The notes beneath the pieces were generated by a model that was given only the letters and a program-made list of their open reading frames with translations, searched no databases and was not told the DNA's origin. This document shows positions 46,051 through 58,067 of a stretch of 64,000 nt of DNA, in pieces. The stretch's first letter is position 1. Every line of letters starts with the position of its first letter. The stretch is from Petunia secreta (taxonomy: Eukaryota > Streptophyta > Magnoliopsida > Solanales > Solanaceae). A program made the position numbers and the translations under genes. The stretch lies in NCBI GenBank assembly GCA_029990175.1, contig JARKIP010000033.1, forward strand, positions 8,680,001 through 8,744,000, read 5' to 3'.

Positions 46051-48336
46051 GCTGATGCAAGCATTCAGGAAATGAAAATGGCGTGGAGGTGAAAAGATAT
46101 CTGACTGACTCCTTAAGATTCGCAGTCTCTTTGACCAAGAATAATATTGATCTCTTCAAAAACTTTGCATGCTTCTTTCTGATTGGCTGATACCGATCCC
46201 ATGCACCTTTTCAGGAACTGCCATTAACTGCTCCAAATCATTTCATATCTTCAGCAATAATGATGGTTGAGCGTTTTGTGCTCCATCCTTATCCTTTTTC
46301 TACCTATAAATAATGACTTTGCGACAGTGGAAAAATCACAAACTCCTCTTCAGAAAAATACTTCACTTCTTTAGCAATTTCTTATGATAAGCTTTTTCTC
46401 CCTTATAAATGTTCGCCTTTGATCCTGGTTTGATAGTCCCATAATACCTTCTTCGTTCCGAATGGATGTCGCATGAAGGGACCATAAGAGGAAATTTTCC
46501 TGCAGTTACCTCTTTTCTTTCTTCTTCCATGAGGAAACATATGAAGTTCCCCGAATCATGAAGTTTGATCGGGATTCTAACGATGTCCCTTGAAATTTCT
46601 TCATTGTGTCACGTGAACTAATTACATTACGCTGATTATAGTGCATTGATTACAGTGCGTTCATCTTCTAACACAACGGTTGCTGTGATATTCTTCTTCT
46701 TATACGGGGTCAGGCCGCTTAGCCCTTTTAGCTTCCATGCAGCTTCTCCGCTAGGATGCCTCGTGTGTCAAGGCTGCTCTTTCAATGGTGCCGGGCTGGC
46801 AATCCACTGCTTGACTCTACTTTATAGCATGCAAGAGGATCTAGGTTCACAGCGGCGGGTGCCTAAAGATTGCTGAGCTTCGGAACCCTCCGTGGTTCAC
46901 GGCTTTAACCTTAGTAATTTTCTTTGGCTGAACCACTATTGGCTATGCGATACTCGAGGGAAAAAGGCTCCCCTGTGTTAGGTTCTCAGCTCAAGCCTTT
47001 CTGATCTCGGCTAGCTTCTGTTTGTGCTTGAAGATATCCGGTGTTGTGCACTCTGGTTGACCAGTTGAGATTAACTCGGATGATCAAACTTTTTGGCAGG
47101 CCTTCAATTTTCTCTTTAAGTTCAACAGATGAGATGGGGAAGGTCAGGCCTATTCCCAGATGCTTCCGAGGTCCCTTGCTTTGATCAAGCTGACGGGCTT
47201 TAGTTGCACCAATGGTCGCGTACCTTGGAGCTATGCTCAGGCCGACATATCTCAGGCTACAAAAGAAAATAAAAACTCCGGACTGTTTACGGCTTATAGC
47301 TACAATCCAGATAAAGGATCTTCAGCCATGTTAATCCTGAGGAGCTTTTTGTTTTTCGTCTTCCCTTTCCTTTTTTTTTTTCTATAACTGTTATATACAA
47401 ATACCGTATTCAGGAATAACTAAATGTATATTACGAGCCTATAGGCTATTTGTTTTTAATGAAATGGCCATTCATCAATATTTTTATACGTGCTTGTGTT
47501 ATTACATGTTTTGTAATGTATAGTCAATTAGTATGTTTATGCACTTAAGGATTAGATGGTTTCCGGTCGTCCTGCATGTTCTAATGTTTAGAACGTTTAT
47601 CACTGTGCCTTCTCTGAGCAATTACGTCTGTTGTGCACCAATTTTGGGCCGCTAGGTTGCATCCATAGGAGATGGCTGCTTGCGCCCGCAATGGGACGAC
47701 CTTAGCTCGTGTGATAACATGCACTTTTGTGTCCGACTTCGAACGTCTCTGCTTAGTTACTCGAGTTTTTAAGATTTTTTGGCACTATATGAACAGGCGT
47801 CCCCATCGGTATCTAGGTGCAGTTGTTGAATTAATGAGTTCAACTCATGAATTATGCCTGGTGGCTGAGCTAGACGTGATCAAGGTCTAAACGAGTGGTG
47901 TATCATATTTTTTGTAGCAAAAAGAGAGTGTATTACTTCAACTTAGATCTGGCTGGGGCTATGAATAGTTGGATCGTGGTTGGATCTAAATAAATAAGTA
48001 AAACATACTAGAAATAGTAGTTTAATATATAAAAGGGGCGCAAAGCCTGAGATGTGGGTGAAAACCCGTATTATGATTGATGATTATGAAAATACTGTGA
48101 TCAGAAGTAAAACATAAAAAAAAATAAATGCTTTTAAGATAATTTATGCTCGTCCCTCGGAAGGTTTGGGGGCATGTGCTTGGAATTCCCTGCTTGACAA
48201 GCCGATGGAATAATTCTCTGCCAATAAAAAAATATTGAACGGCTTACTTTCACATTTTTCTGCTTTCTGATTTATGTTCATGGAGGATTCCTTTGCTCAG
48301 GTAGTTGTTTAGCATATGACGCTGCCCTGTGACAGA
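46051..48336. other. Long 3' region of Tat2, no gene recognised
   Basis: It corresponds in place to the antisense-gene region of Tat1. A plus-strand CCTATAAATAATG at 46300-46312 lies about 275 bp from the 3' LTR, much as the Tat1 antisense TATA does, so a decayed antisense gene could have stood here. The plus-strand frames at 46646-46876 and 47160-47387 show no similarity I can name to the Tat1 antisense protein. Confidence 0.4.
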
Positions 48337-49140
48337 TCATGTGCTTGGAACTTCGAGGTTCATCAGGTCCACGGGGGTTAACTCAATCACTATCTGCTGA
48401 TCTGGTGTGCTTTCATTCGCTCCGGTGATCTGGTGTGTAGATGCCCTTTTGGTGAAAACATTTTTGACTTGATTGATGATCAGTTGAGAACCGCTGAAGA
48501 GGATGACCTCCCTAGCCAATATAGGCTAAGTCAAGAGCTTGAATTATGGCTTCATACTGTGCTTCATCGATTTGAGCTCTAGTTGTCTTGAAAAATACCA
48601 TCCCAATGCGGGTCCTAAACCACAGATCGATATCGGCTCCTTCCTTTTTCAGGTCCACTTCAACATTGATTTCCCAATGTCCAGGCTCGATCGTTTCATC
48701 GTTTCTAATTGACTCATCAGCCTTTGGTTTCAGCTTCTCCACAAAGTCTGAGGTAAAACCCTCTAGTTTTTGTGACTCGACGGCTATCCGGGGTTGGTAG
48801 ATAATGTCATACTCTCCTAGTGTCTCAACCCATTCTTTCATCTTCTCCGATAGTCCGAGTTTAGACAATATGGTCTGTACCGCTATGGATGAGATCATAC
48901 TGATCGTATGGTCAAGTAAATATGTGCGTAGCTCCTAAGTCGCCATGACCATGGCCGCAATAAATTGAAAAAGTAAAGGCAAAAACCTATCTCGGTGCGA
49001 GGGTCTTTTGCAGGCATACTTCACAGAAAATTGTCTCCTATTCTCTTCTCGTACAAGGACTTCATTCCATGCTATTTTTGAGGTCGAGACATATAATAAT
49101 AGATGCTCACTTGGCTTTGGCTCCGTTATCACCGGAAGCT
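48337..49140 (-). pseudogene. Tat2 RNase H remnants
   Basis: From right to left: EPKPSEHLLLYVSTSKIAWN and VLVREENRRQFSVKYA (49132-48935) are the first RNase H. The next frame has MKEWVETLGEYDIIYQPR, then AQIDEAQYEAIIQALDLAY (48898-48515), the Tat-type second RNase H. A last frame has VILFSGSQLIINQV (48337-48519), where the usual catalytic Asp of the DSQL motif is Gly. No integrase follows. The enzyme is inactive by several defects. Confidence 0.75.
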
Positions 49141-49400
49141 ATAAAAGCTGCATATTAATCTGGGCTACGGTTAGGTAACTGTGTATCAGGCATAGGGGCC
49201 CCCCTTGTCTTTGCAGAACCTCAGAAAGCTGACATACCAATTCCGTGGCCTTAGGGACTAGTTGATCCATCGCCACCAATCGATCCCGTAGTTCACTGAT
49301 CTCTTCTCTGACTTCCCGTTCCATGGCCTCAAACTCGATGGACTCCTTTTCGACCGTATTTATTGTGGCTACCAGCGATACACAAGATCCTCGCCATAGG
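49139..49400 (-). pseudogene. Coiled-coil segment where RT is expected in Tat2
   Basis: The minus strand reads EREVREEISELRDRLVAMDQ, a charged heptad-like stretch, immediately before the RNase H remnant. In Tat1 the RT occupies this place. The segment is not RT and may come from a rearranged gag head or from another gene. Confidence 0.5.
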
Positions 49401-51510
49401 TTGTACGATACTCTCCAAGTGAAGACCGCTCACCCCGTAAGTGAACAATCATGTGCGAGGTCGGGTATTTGAAAACTTGATGAAGTGTAGAGGGTACTCC
49501 CTTTACACTGTGTATCTATGGCCGTCCCAAGACGGTGTTATATGGTAGATTGCAATTCAATACATAAAAGGAGGTTATGCTCGTCATGCCTGGTATATGA
49601 ATTGGTAGAGCTAATTCTCTGACAGGCTCTTCTCGGGATCCATTGAAACTAATTAGCTTTCGGGTGCTTGAGGCTACTCGATGGCATAAGCCATTATTCT
49701 GCAGTACTTCCCCCCCCCCCCTCCCGGATAATGTTCACGCTACTTCTCGGATCAACCATGGCTCATTGGATGCGTAGGTCGGATATTTCAACGGGCACGA
49801 TGAGGTCGCCGTGATGTTTTGACTCTCCATCCAAACCAAACAGGATCGGACCTTTCAATTCCCACGGCACTGTAGTCCCCCGTGCGATGTCAGGTTCCAT
49901 AGTTTATAAGGTTGTGTTGATAGTCATCAGGTTTTTTGGAATCTGGTGCTTTGGAACGCCGTGATCCTTCTTTAATCAGATCTTTGAGGTGCCCTTGTTT
50001 CAACAGATGCTCGATTTCAATCATCAAGACTTTACAGTCGACTGTGGCACAACCGCCGATGCGATGAAAATCATAATAAAATGTTGTGTTCCTCTCTGTA
50101 GCTCCTTTCACGGTAGGCGGCCATTGGACCCTTGGACCTAATCTACCAAAGTGATTCGCGACTAGATCCACGGCATTGACTCGCAAACCAAAATTCCTGA
50201 AGTTACGAGGTTCCATTTGCTTCTTTTGAGATTTCAATGCTCAAGAGTTGTTCTGCCTTTCGGCTCCTGACTGGTTCTGAGCCTTTGGCTTCACCCTTCT
50301 TCCGTTCTCTTCCTCTTCTAGAGAAGGGCTCCCTGCTCTCTTCCTTCATTGGTCTTCAGGATTGTGAGAGTTTTTTGGCTCCAAGCGAAGCTTTTTGTTG
50401 TACCTTTGGTGCAACGCGCTCCATGTGGACACCAGGTGCTGGGTTAAACTCCACTGCAACTCCCTGGTGGCCAATGATCCCTTTGAATTTAAACTCTTAC
50501 CAAAGGCTACCGCAGTGATGTTTTCAGCAACTGGAAAAAGCTCCATGCGTTCCTTCTGAAATCTGTCAAGGTAGTCCTTTAGCAGCTCGTTGTCCTGTTG
50601 ACGTATCTCGAAGATATCTTCCATGCACTTATCCTGCTTGCGGGCACCAGGATGCGCTTTCTTGAACAAGTCTTGCATCTGAGTGAATGATTTGATAGAT
50701 CCCATTGGTAGTTGAATATATCAAGCGAGGGCCCCTTTAGTCTGGGTCGAGCCAAACCTCTTCACTAGAGCAGAGTGAATTTCTTCCTCAGTAATCTCGT
50801 TACACTTCACGACAGTGTAATATGCGGGAATATGCTCGTCCGAGTCAGTCGTTCGATCATACTTCAAGTTATTTGGCAAGCGAAAGTGCTTTGGTATGCG
50901 GACTGGCGTGACACTTGCTTTGTAAACATGTTTATAAAACTTTTTCTCATCTACCATGGTAACTTGGGGGGGAGTACTCGGAGCATTACCAATTCAGTTG
51001 TGGATGGCCTTCATCGCTTTTATGAGGTCATAAATGACATGAGCTCCTATGAGTTATTGGTTGTTGATTATTGATGAGCCTCCAGGGTTAGAATCCATGT
51101 TGAGCCTTCGATTAGGAGCTAATACTCATGAATTTTTTGTGGGCGCTGGTCCTTGGGGGGATGCTGGCCTCTGAGACGATTCGGCAAACATCACTCCTAA
51201 CTTCTGGGAAATCCCATTAACTATGTTTTTCGAGTTTTGCTCGGACGCTGTTTTGAGGAGATTTACAAGGAAACCTCTGAATTTATAATTACCTCCCACA
51301 GGTTGATCGCCTTCCTGGTCGTTGGTAACAAGGATCAGTTCTCGAGAGGTGTCTTTCGGCTGCTCAATGGGATCCCTAGGTTGTAAGCTGGGATCATTGG
51401 TATCATTTGCGGACTCGTCTACTGCGTCTGCAGTGTTCTTTGGAATGCTATCGTCGTCAGACGTGATTGCGCCTTTTTCTATAGTAGAATACCTACAATT
51501 GTCTGGGCCA
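49401..51510 (-). pseudogene. Tat2 gag and protease-region remnants
   Basis: From right to left: an acidic N-terminal region (51490-51150), then VRIPKHFRLPNNLKYDRTTD (50880), KKAHPGARKQDKCMEDIFEI and LLKDYLDRFQKERMELF (50700-50540), which is the Tat gag capsid core. The zinc-like FHRIGGCATVDCKVLMIEIE lies at about 50090-50010. A protease-like AMVDPRSSVNI with the active-site Asp lies near 49750, broken by a C run. Three or more stops and frame changes separate the parts. It is clearly related to, but much more diverged than, Tat1 gag. Confidence 0.8.
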
Positions 51511-51513
51511 CAC

Positions 51514-54029
51514 TGACACGACCTGAAATTCGGCTAGGCTGTGCGGGCACCCGACATCCTCCGCTAGACCCGCCGGGCGAACCCTTACCAATTAAATTAG
51601 AAAAATAAATATAAATTCAATTCATAAATAAGAACAAGACTTAAAAAAACCACTGACATACTGATACCTCTAAGCTGTAAAAAAGAATTATAGCTCACTA
51701 CCCAACATACTAGGTTTAGGGCTATCCAGACTAGACATCTAAGAGCTGGCTCAACTGAAATAATAACCTATAAACTGGTGGCCATCCGGAATAAAAGCTG
51801 GCTCACCCTGACAGCTGAAGTCGTCTTCACTCCTTCACAACGTGGCCAACTCAATCCTAAAGCGAACCTGCCGAAACGAAATAGATAGACAAGAAACAAA
51901 CAACAAACCAAGGTAAGTCATAAGGACTCAATAAGTGGGGCAGACTAGCCACCTCAAGGAATAGGATAGCTAACCAGGGAGAAAAAAGAAACAGATAGAC
52001 CAAATTCCTCTTATTTAAATTATAAAAAGGCAGAGCCAGATAATAACCGGAAACACGTATGAAACCATAAACTCAACCAATGAGCCAGAAACATGTTAAC
52101 AAATAAGCAATGCACATATAAGCAGGACAGTAGTCATGTACCGCAAGTCTACACAATGGTATGAATTGAGATGCAATAAAATGAAGTGAGATGAAATGAA
52201 ATGAAATGAAATATGATGCAAAGGGTCACATGTGCCCGCCATCCCATCTCGAAGCGGAGTACTTCTGCATTCGAGGGGAATCTAATCTGATAACCAACTA
52301 GAGCGGAATACTCCTGCTCCTGGGGCAGAATACTCCTGCACCCGATATAATATAAACCAGAGGCGGAATACTCCTGCACTCTCTTGGGGCGGAATACTTC
52401 TGCACCTGATATAATGTAAAGCTGAGGCGGAATACTCCTGCACTCTCCTAGGGTGGAATCCTCTTACCCTCAATATGATACAATGGAGCGGAATACTCCT
52501 GCTCCTGGGGCGGAATACTCCTACCCTCAATATGATACAATGGAGCGGAATACTCCTGCTCCTGGGGCGGAATACTCATGCACCCAATATGATATGCAAT
52601 ATAATACATATGAATGACATTTAATGCATATGAAGGCAATGTGATGCAAATAATAACCCTTCACCGGTGCGGGACTCTCTTTGACAGCCGGGAAGTAGAT
52701 GCCAACTCACAGCCAGAGTACAATGCTCTAACCCTCAATGCAATACCAACCACAGGACATAGCATATAATATACAATGTATATCCAAAGCTAAGGCGTAA
52801 ATGAGTACGCCTATCAGGAGCTACACACGTAAGGAACACATGGTAGAAAATCCACGAGGCTAATTGCCTCCTAAGAAATGGATATAAACACTTGCCTCTT
52901 CCAAAAGTTAGCACTGCTAATCAACAACCACTTTATCCTTTGATTTCATTGCCAAACGATCCCACTCTATTCAATAAGCAGGAAAATATATCAAATTAGG
53001 CTAAAGGCTCCATTCCTCACATCTTAGGGCAATCCGGTTAGGAACCTGATACCCTATGGGTATACGCAATACGCAGGCCAGACCTATGTACCGGGTTTAA
53101 GGTCACATAACCAAACCCTAAATAAATTACATTTAAATGTTGCCCATAACTCACTGAGTACGAATATATAATCAATTTCATTATCGGGGTCCATTTAACC
53201 CTTTAAACTATTAATTGAACTTATTAAAATGATGTCGAATATTCCAAGTTTTACCGTTAAAATATATTCAAACATACGTAATAAACTCAAATAATATATT
53301 AAAATCATTACCTGAATATTTTGGGATAAAAAAATACTATTTTTCTCCAGCTCTTTTCGCATTTTCTGGCATTTTTTCTTCCTCCCCGTCATTTCATTTT
53401 CTCTCTGCATGTTTCTATCTTGTTTCTCTGTTTCTAAGCTTCAAATGAAGCTGCATGGATATATACATATCCCACCAGCCCACCGCCTAACTTTTTACTC
53501 ATTTTCGTTCTTTTCCTATTTTGTCTTTTCCTCTTTTTTTCTTTTTTTTCTTTAAAATTCGCTGCTACGATAAAAATTAAAACGGTACCCTACGATATTC
53601 AAAATTTTCCCAACTTTTGCATACAAGTTATACAAAATATAAGGCGGATCTCAAATTGGACTCTCGAAACTCAAGATACGAACTTAGATAGAAAAAGTCA
53701 AGTTATTTAACTTTCGGCATTTTAGCGGAAATTAGCCGAACAACATCGAAATTCACTTTCGAATATTCACAAAAGTCATAAATAATCATACGAACCTAAC
53801 GGATCTTTCGGATTTCGAATCAGAGCTCATTCGCGAAAACCGAGCTCGAAAATCTCTTTTTAGTATTTATCAATAATAAAACCGAAACCTTCTTCCGATG
53901 CCTACCAAACGAGGTCTAATTTAGCTCAAATTTTATAGACAAGTCCCAATGGACCTTAAGAATATTTTAAAATTATCGGCACACAAATCGGAGTCCTATC
54001 TTCCAAAACGACTAACCGAGGTCGTTTCA
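51514..54029 (-). repeat. 3' LTR of family B element
   Basis: On the minus strand it begins TGAAACGACCTCGG and ends GGTCGTGTCA, 2516 bp. It contains one unit of the 54-bp repeat (near 52655-52700) and the array at 52240-52600. Confidence 0.88.
52240..52600 (-). repeat. GGAATACTCCTGC minisatellite in family B LTR
   Basis: The words GGAATACTCCTGC with spacers CTCCTGGGGC, ACCCGATATAAT or ACTCTCTTGGGGC recur about 14 times at uneven spacing of roughly 22-40 bp. The other family-B LTR has a matching array at about 58840-59175. The copy at 1-2478 lacks it. Confidence 0.85.
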
Positions 54030-54041
54030 TTCTCCTCCACT
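54030..54041 (-). other. Polypurine tract of family B element
   Basis: The minus strand reads AAGTGGAGGAGAA directly before the TG of the 3' LTR. Confidence 0.8.
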
Positions 54042-54894
54042 TAAACTCTCGTTCGTCCTCGAACGAACCTAAGTCTAAAGCAAGATTCACGCTGATAACA
54101 AAAGAACTTGCACGACCTTCATAAACTATCTCATGGAATTTTTTCTCATGATTACAGAATTAAAATTATAACACGAAACCGAACTCTTGGAATAAAACAT
54201 ATATGGATAATACGATAATACCATTGCCCGGATTATTCTGACTAAGATGATCCTTCCTCGATTACAAGAGGAGTGTTCTACATTTTCGAAGCAAAGATAC
54301 ACGGAACCTTGGATGGATTAACATGATTCAGCCGATAATCACCTCTTCGATATACCTTCGATATAGAACAGGTTGATGGAACTAAGAATTAGCTTACGCT
54401 TGATGCAATAGGGGAGCTTTTGAAGTACCTTGTCACTACACACTATAGAAGATTTGATGCAAGCTATATTATTTTTACGAATTCACTATGCAACATCTCA
54501 GTTGATTTTAGTGTTGTTCCGCAAGCTCCTTGTGGGAATGTAGTTACTCATATCCTAATGTATGTCAAAGGTTCATCTGAACAGTATTTATCGTATAAGG
54601 ATAAGCATCATGCAACTACTACTGGATAGTATGATGTGGAACAAGAATGATCTTCAGACTGAACATCTACCTCAGGGTATTGTCTTTGAATTGGAATTAT
54701 TATGACTTCAAAAAGTAAAAATAAAAGAGACATGTAGTTTGACCATGAGCTGAGGCAGAATACCAGCAACAAAGTTCATTACATGCGCACTTATAACGCT
54801 AAAGCAACTTCTCAAAGAGTTGAAGTGTGAAGGAGATATGCCAATGATGGATGGACGATAAGCTGCACTAGACCTTTAACTCTAAATTTTCTGA
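54042..54894 (-). other. Family B internal DNA, unrecognisable
   Basis: No domain could be read on either strand. A 69-codon plus-strand frame at 54420-54629 is not recognised. Confidence 0.35.
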
Positions 54895-55373
54895 AGTAAA
54901 ATAGCGTCAGTATGAGGATCAAGTTCTAGTTGAATACAGACAGATAGCCAGAAGAAAATCAGAGTCACCGTACAGGGTTACTACTAACAGTATTCTCATG
55001 TATAAAGATAGACTTTGTGTTCCTGATATTGTAGATTTACGTTGACAGATTATGATAGAGGCACATTATTCCAAATACACTGTTCATCTAGGTTCAACTA
55101 AGATGTACCATGATCTTAATCAGATTTATTAGTGGGACGGAATGAAGTGTGATATAGCAGAATTTGTGGCTCGGTGTTCTAATTGCCAGCAAGTTAAAGT
55201 CGTGTCATCTTTCCAGACTTTATACTTTCAGCCGATAGGTACGTATATATGATCAGGTTGCCAGCTTATCTCTAGCATTAATAAATTATAAGTGGTTTTA
55301 GCAATGATCGACAATCATTGTAGGTTTCTGTCGTGGCCCTAGGTTGGATCGTGACAAAAGTGGTATCAACGCC
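54895..55373 (+). mobile_element. Family-A fragment (integrase N-terminus joined to LTR end and primer site)
   Basis: 54900-55200 follows 8045-8300 of the family-A element, in plus orientation, and keeps the integrase zinc-binding end (CSNCQQVKV). At about 55203 it jumps to family-A LTR sequence (TCATCTTTCCAGACTTTA, as at 11837) and runs to the LTR end GTGACA at 55356, then AAAAG and TGGTATCAACGCC, a damaged primer site. The piece thus joins integrase to the last 150 bp of an LTR and the start of a further copy, inside a family-B element of opposite direction. Confidence 0.75.
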
Positions 55374-56849
55374 TTAGAGATTTAGTATTACCATTCAGTA
55401 TTTGGAGGAAGTCTCCTCCACTTAAAGCACAAACTCATGCAGCTATTTGAATAGGGATAATCATCCCCGCACAGTCTGCTGGACTAAAGAAGATTTGGCT
55501 TAAAACTGAATGTAGGCAGACCTAAGCTACCAAACTACCCTTTCGAGTTGCCAAACAGCTGCAACTCTCGAGTTCACAATTCCATACATTTTCTATAAGC
55601 ACCATCGCTTGATGGATTAAATCAAAGGTCAAATGATGCCTCTCATTACCCGTAGTAGCCTTGAAAAACAACAATGTACTTACCCGGTTACCTTGACACG
55701 CACTCTGGCTCAACATAGGGAACATCACAATAGGTTACTGACTGCCTAAGCTCACCAGTACCGAATAAAGAACGGATGGCAATGGACTGAGGATAGAAAT
55801 AATTAGAGCTTCAGGAAGCTCATCTTTTTATTTGGTTGGCTCCAAGAGCTACACTACTTCCGAGTCAGGCTAACCAAAGAATCGCACTTGAAGAAATAGA
55901 TATTAGATAAGCTTTATGGAACAACATCTACGCCAATTTAATCTCCCAATAAGAAGGAAACTCTAACAATTTACCAGAAACCCTTTTATAACCCAGACAA
56001 GCTCATAGGATAACATGACTTTACTAGCGTTTTGAACCCAAGAGGAGATACGTAGATCGAATATTACTTACTAACCACTTTACACCGGAAGAAACAATGA
56101 CACTTCCTGATGGTGACGAATAAGAAACCCATCATCCTACCAACACTGATTTCCGAGGAGAGAGGTAAAATGACTTGTCATAATAACACAAGGTGGCATA
56201 ACAGGATGCCAAGCAGGCAATAGCGACACTCACTGTCAAGTCTCTCATATTTAGATCAGATAAACTAGTAGGGTCTCATAAATGCCAGGAATAAATCGTA
56301 GCAGAAACTCACCCCTATACCGCAATAGATTCTTAATAGAAACGACATCCAAGGAAACTATTGAAACATGATAAGACACACCATTTCTAGATCGATCGAA
56401 AGAATCGAATCTTACTCATATTTAAGAGAAGAATAAATATATGGATGCACTACCTCAGACACCTCAACATCCTGCCACACTGCAGTTCTTAGAACTGCCT
56501 CTACAGCTGAGCTGAGCCACTACCCTGACAATCACTTTCTGAAGAACCACTGGCATCACACTCTCAACTTCTACTGGATGGTGGCATTTCTTTTACTGAT
56601 TGAGCTCTAAATGAAATCCCCTGCAACTGCGCAGATGCCTGATAACGAGAGAAAAAACAACTGCCTACTTGCCAGACTAACGGAGAACTCTACCAAAAAT
56701 GACAGGCTCATGACATTGATAACACCTTTTTAGTGAAAATGGAAGCTGGACAGGTTGTTGATAGCTATAAAGAGAAAAACTAGGTCTGATCTTGACGAAC
56801 TACTGGCGCACTTTAAGAACCACGTGACACAAGCTGAGATAACCTGGAA
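55374..56849 (-). other. Family B internal DNA, mostly unrecognisable
   Basis: No intact frame. It may hold heavily mutated pol sequence. Minus-strand short frames such as 55522-55728 show no clear domain. Confidence 0.35.
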
Positions 56850-57180
56850 GGTGACCTCCCAAAATAATCAAAACTCTTACCTCCAAAGGAGGTACCATGG
56901 TTACCTACTAGGGCTACGGGATCTCTTGCTCTCCCGCTCTAACTATTCCCGCTCTAATTTATGGTATGCCTTGTACATTCGAGCAATATCAACAACAACA
57001 TCAAATGAAATCCCGACCTCAATCTCTTGAGCCATCTGGGATCTCAAGGAAAAAAAGGTCATCAATAAATCTTTGAATCTCTCGAAAGGCGGATGGACTA
57101 GTTCTAATTCATATCTAGCCATTCTATTGAATTCAATCTCATATTCCGAAACCAACAGGCTACCCCCGTCTAATCCACTT
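56850..57180 (-). pseudogene. Family B gag fragment
   Basis: The minus strand reads VSEYEIEFNRMARYELELV, then RSQMAQEIEVGISFDVVVDI, then KLERE. This is the conserved C-terminal half of chromovirus capsid (S-V-x-E-Y-E-x-x-F, then the R-S-Q-x-A-x-E stretch). Upstream the frame is lost. Confidence 0.75.
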
Positions 57181-58053
57181 AAACTGGCGATGCTTTTTTT
57201 TCATTTCGCTCGCTGCGCGAGAGGAACTTTTTTCCGAATCTAGAAGAAAGATCGAACCAAGTTAGCTAATAAGAGAGCGGTCTACCAATCCAAGGCTGGA
57301 CCCCTAAAACTGGAAAGAAGAATAATCAACATCATACCGCTCGATATAATCAAGAGCCTGAAGGATACGCTAACATCATTTTATTTTTAAAAAAATTACA
57401 CAGGGTTCACTTAATGCATGCCCTAAGAACATCAGGAGGTTCAATTAAGTAAAATAATGCAGCCTCTTCGGACACTCGGACCGAGCTATTACCCAGGCTA
57501 GCTGACTAGCCAGAATAACTAGAGGCAAACCACATGCTGCCTTCGGAACATAGTTTACTGCGGAAATTAAGACCTGGAACAGGAGCTCCCTGAGACCGAA
57601 TGTCTCCATCTGCGGCAACCTGATAAGCTGCCTAGCGAATAATAGGTTCTTGCGGTATCTGCGTCGCCAAGATTCTCGCAAAAGAATCATAGAGAGTCAA
57701 GGGAACCATAAGGCCCTGCACCCTTGCCCATCGCGAGCTCATACAGCTGGGACCTCCGTAACTAGATCGTCAGCACGATAAAAACTCTCGGGGCTTCGTC
57801 AGTCCTAGCCCCAGGCTAGACTGCTTCGTCTTGAACTCATACCATTTGATGATTTGTCGCACGAGGTTTCACGATTACCACGAAGGAATTAACAAAAATA
57901 CTTTTGCATCCCAGACCGAGGTACGATCAGGAAAGAAGGAAGAGAAACTTCCTAAATGGAATCATAGCCTCTCGTAGATAAATACGGACGTCTACGTACC
58001 CATCAGCGAGACTCTGCTAGACACTGTCTTACTCAGGATAGATTCTAAACTGG
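57181..58053 (-). other. Degraded 5' internal region of family B
   Basis: A minus-strand frame at 57445-57690 is open but not recognised. The block at 57190-57300 has a different, GC-richer style (CGCTCGCTGCGCGAGAGG) and may be foreign. Confidence 0.35.
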
Positions 58054-58065
58054 GCTCTGATACCA
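58054..58065 (-). other. Primer binding site (initiator tRNA-Met), family B
   Basis: The minus strand reads TGGTATCAGAGC two bases after the LTR end. It is the same primer as in family A. Confidence 0.9.
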
Positions 58066-58067
58066 AC

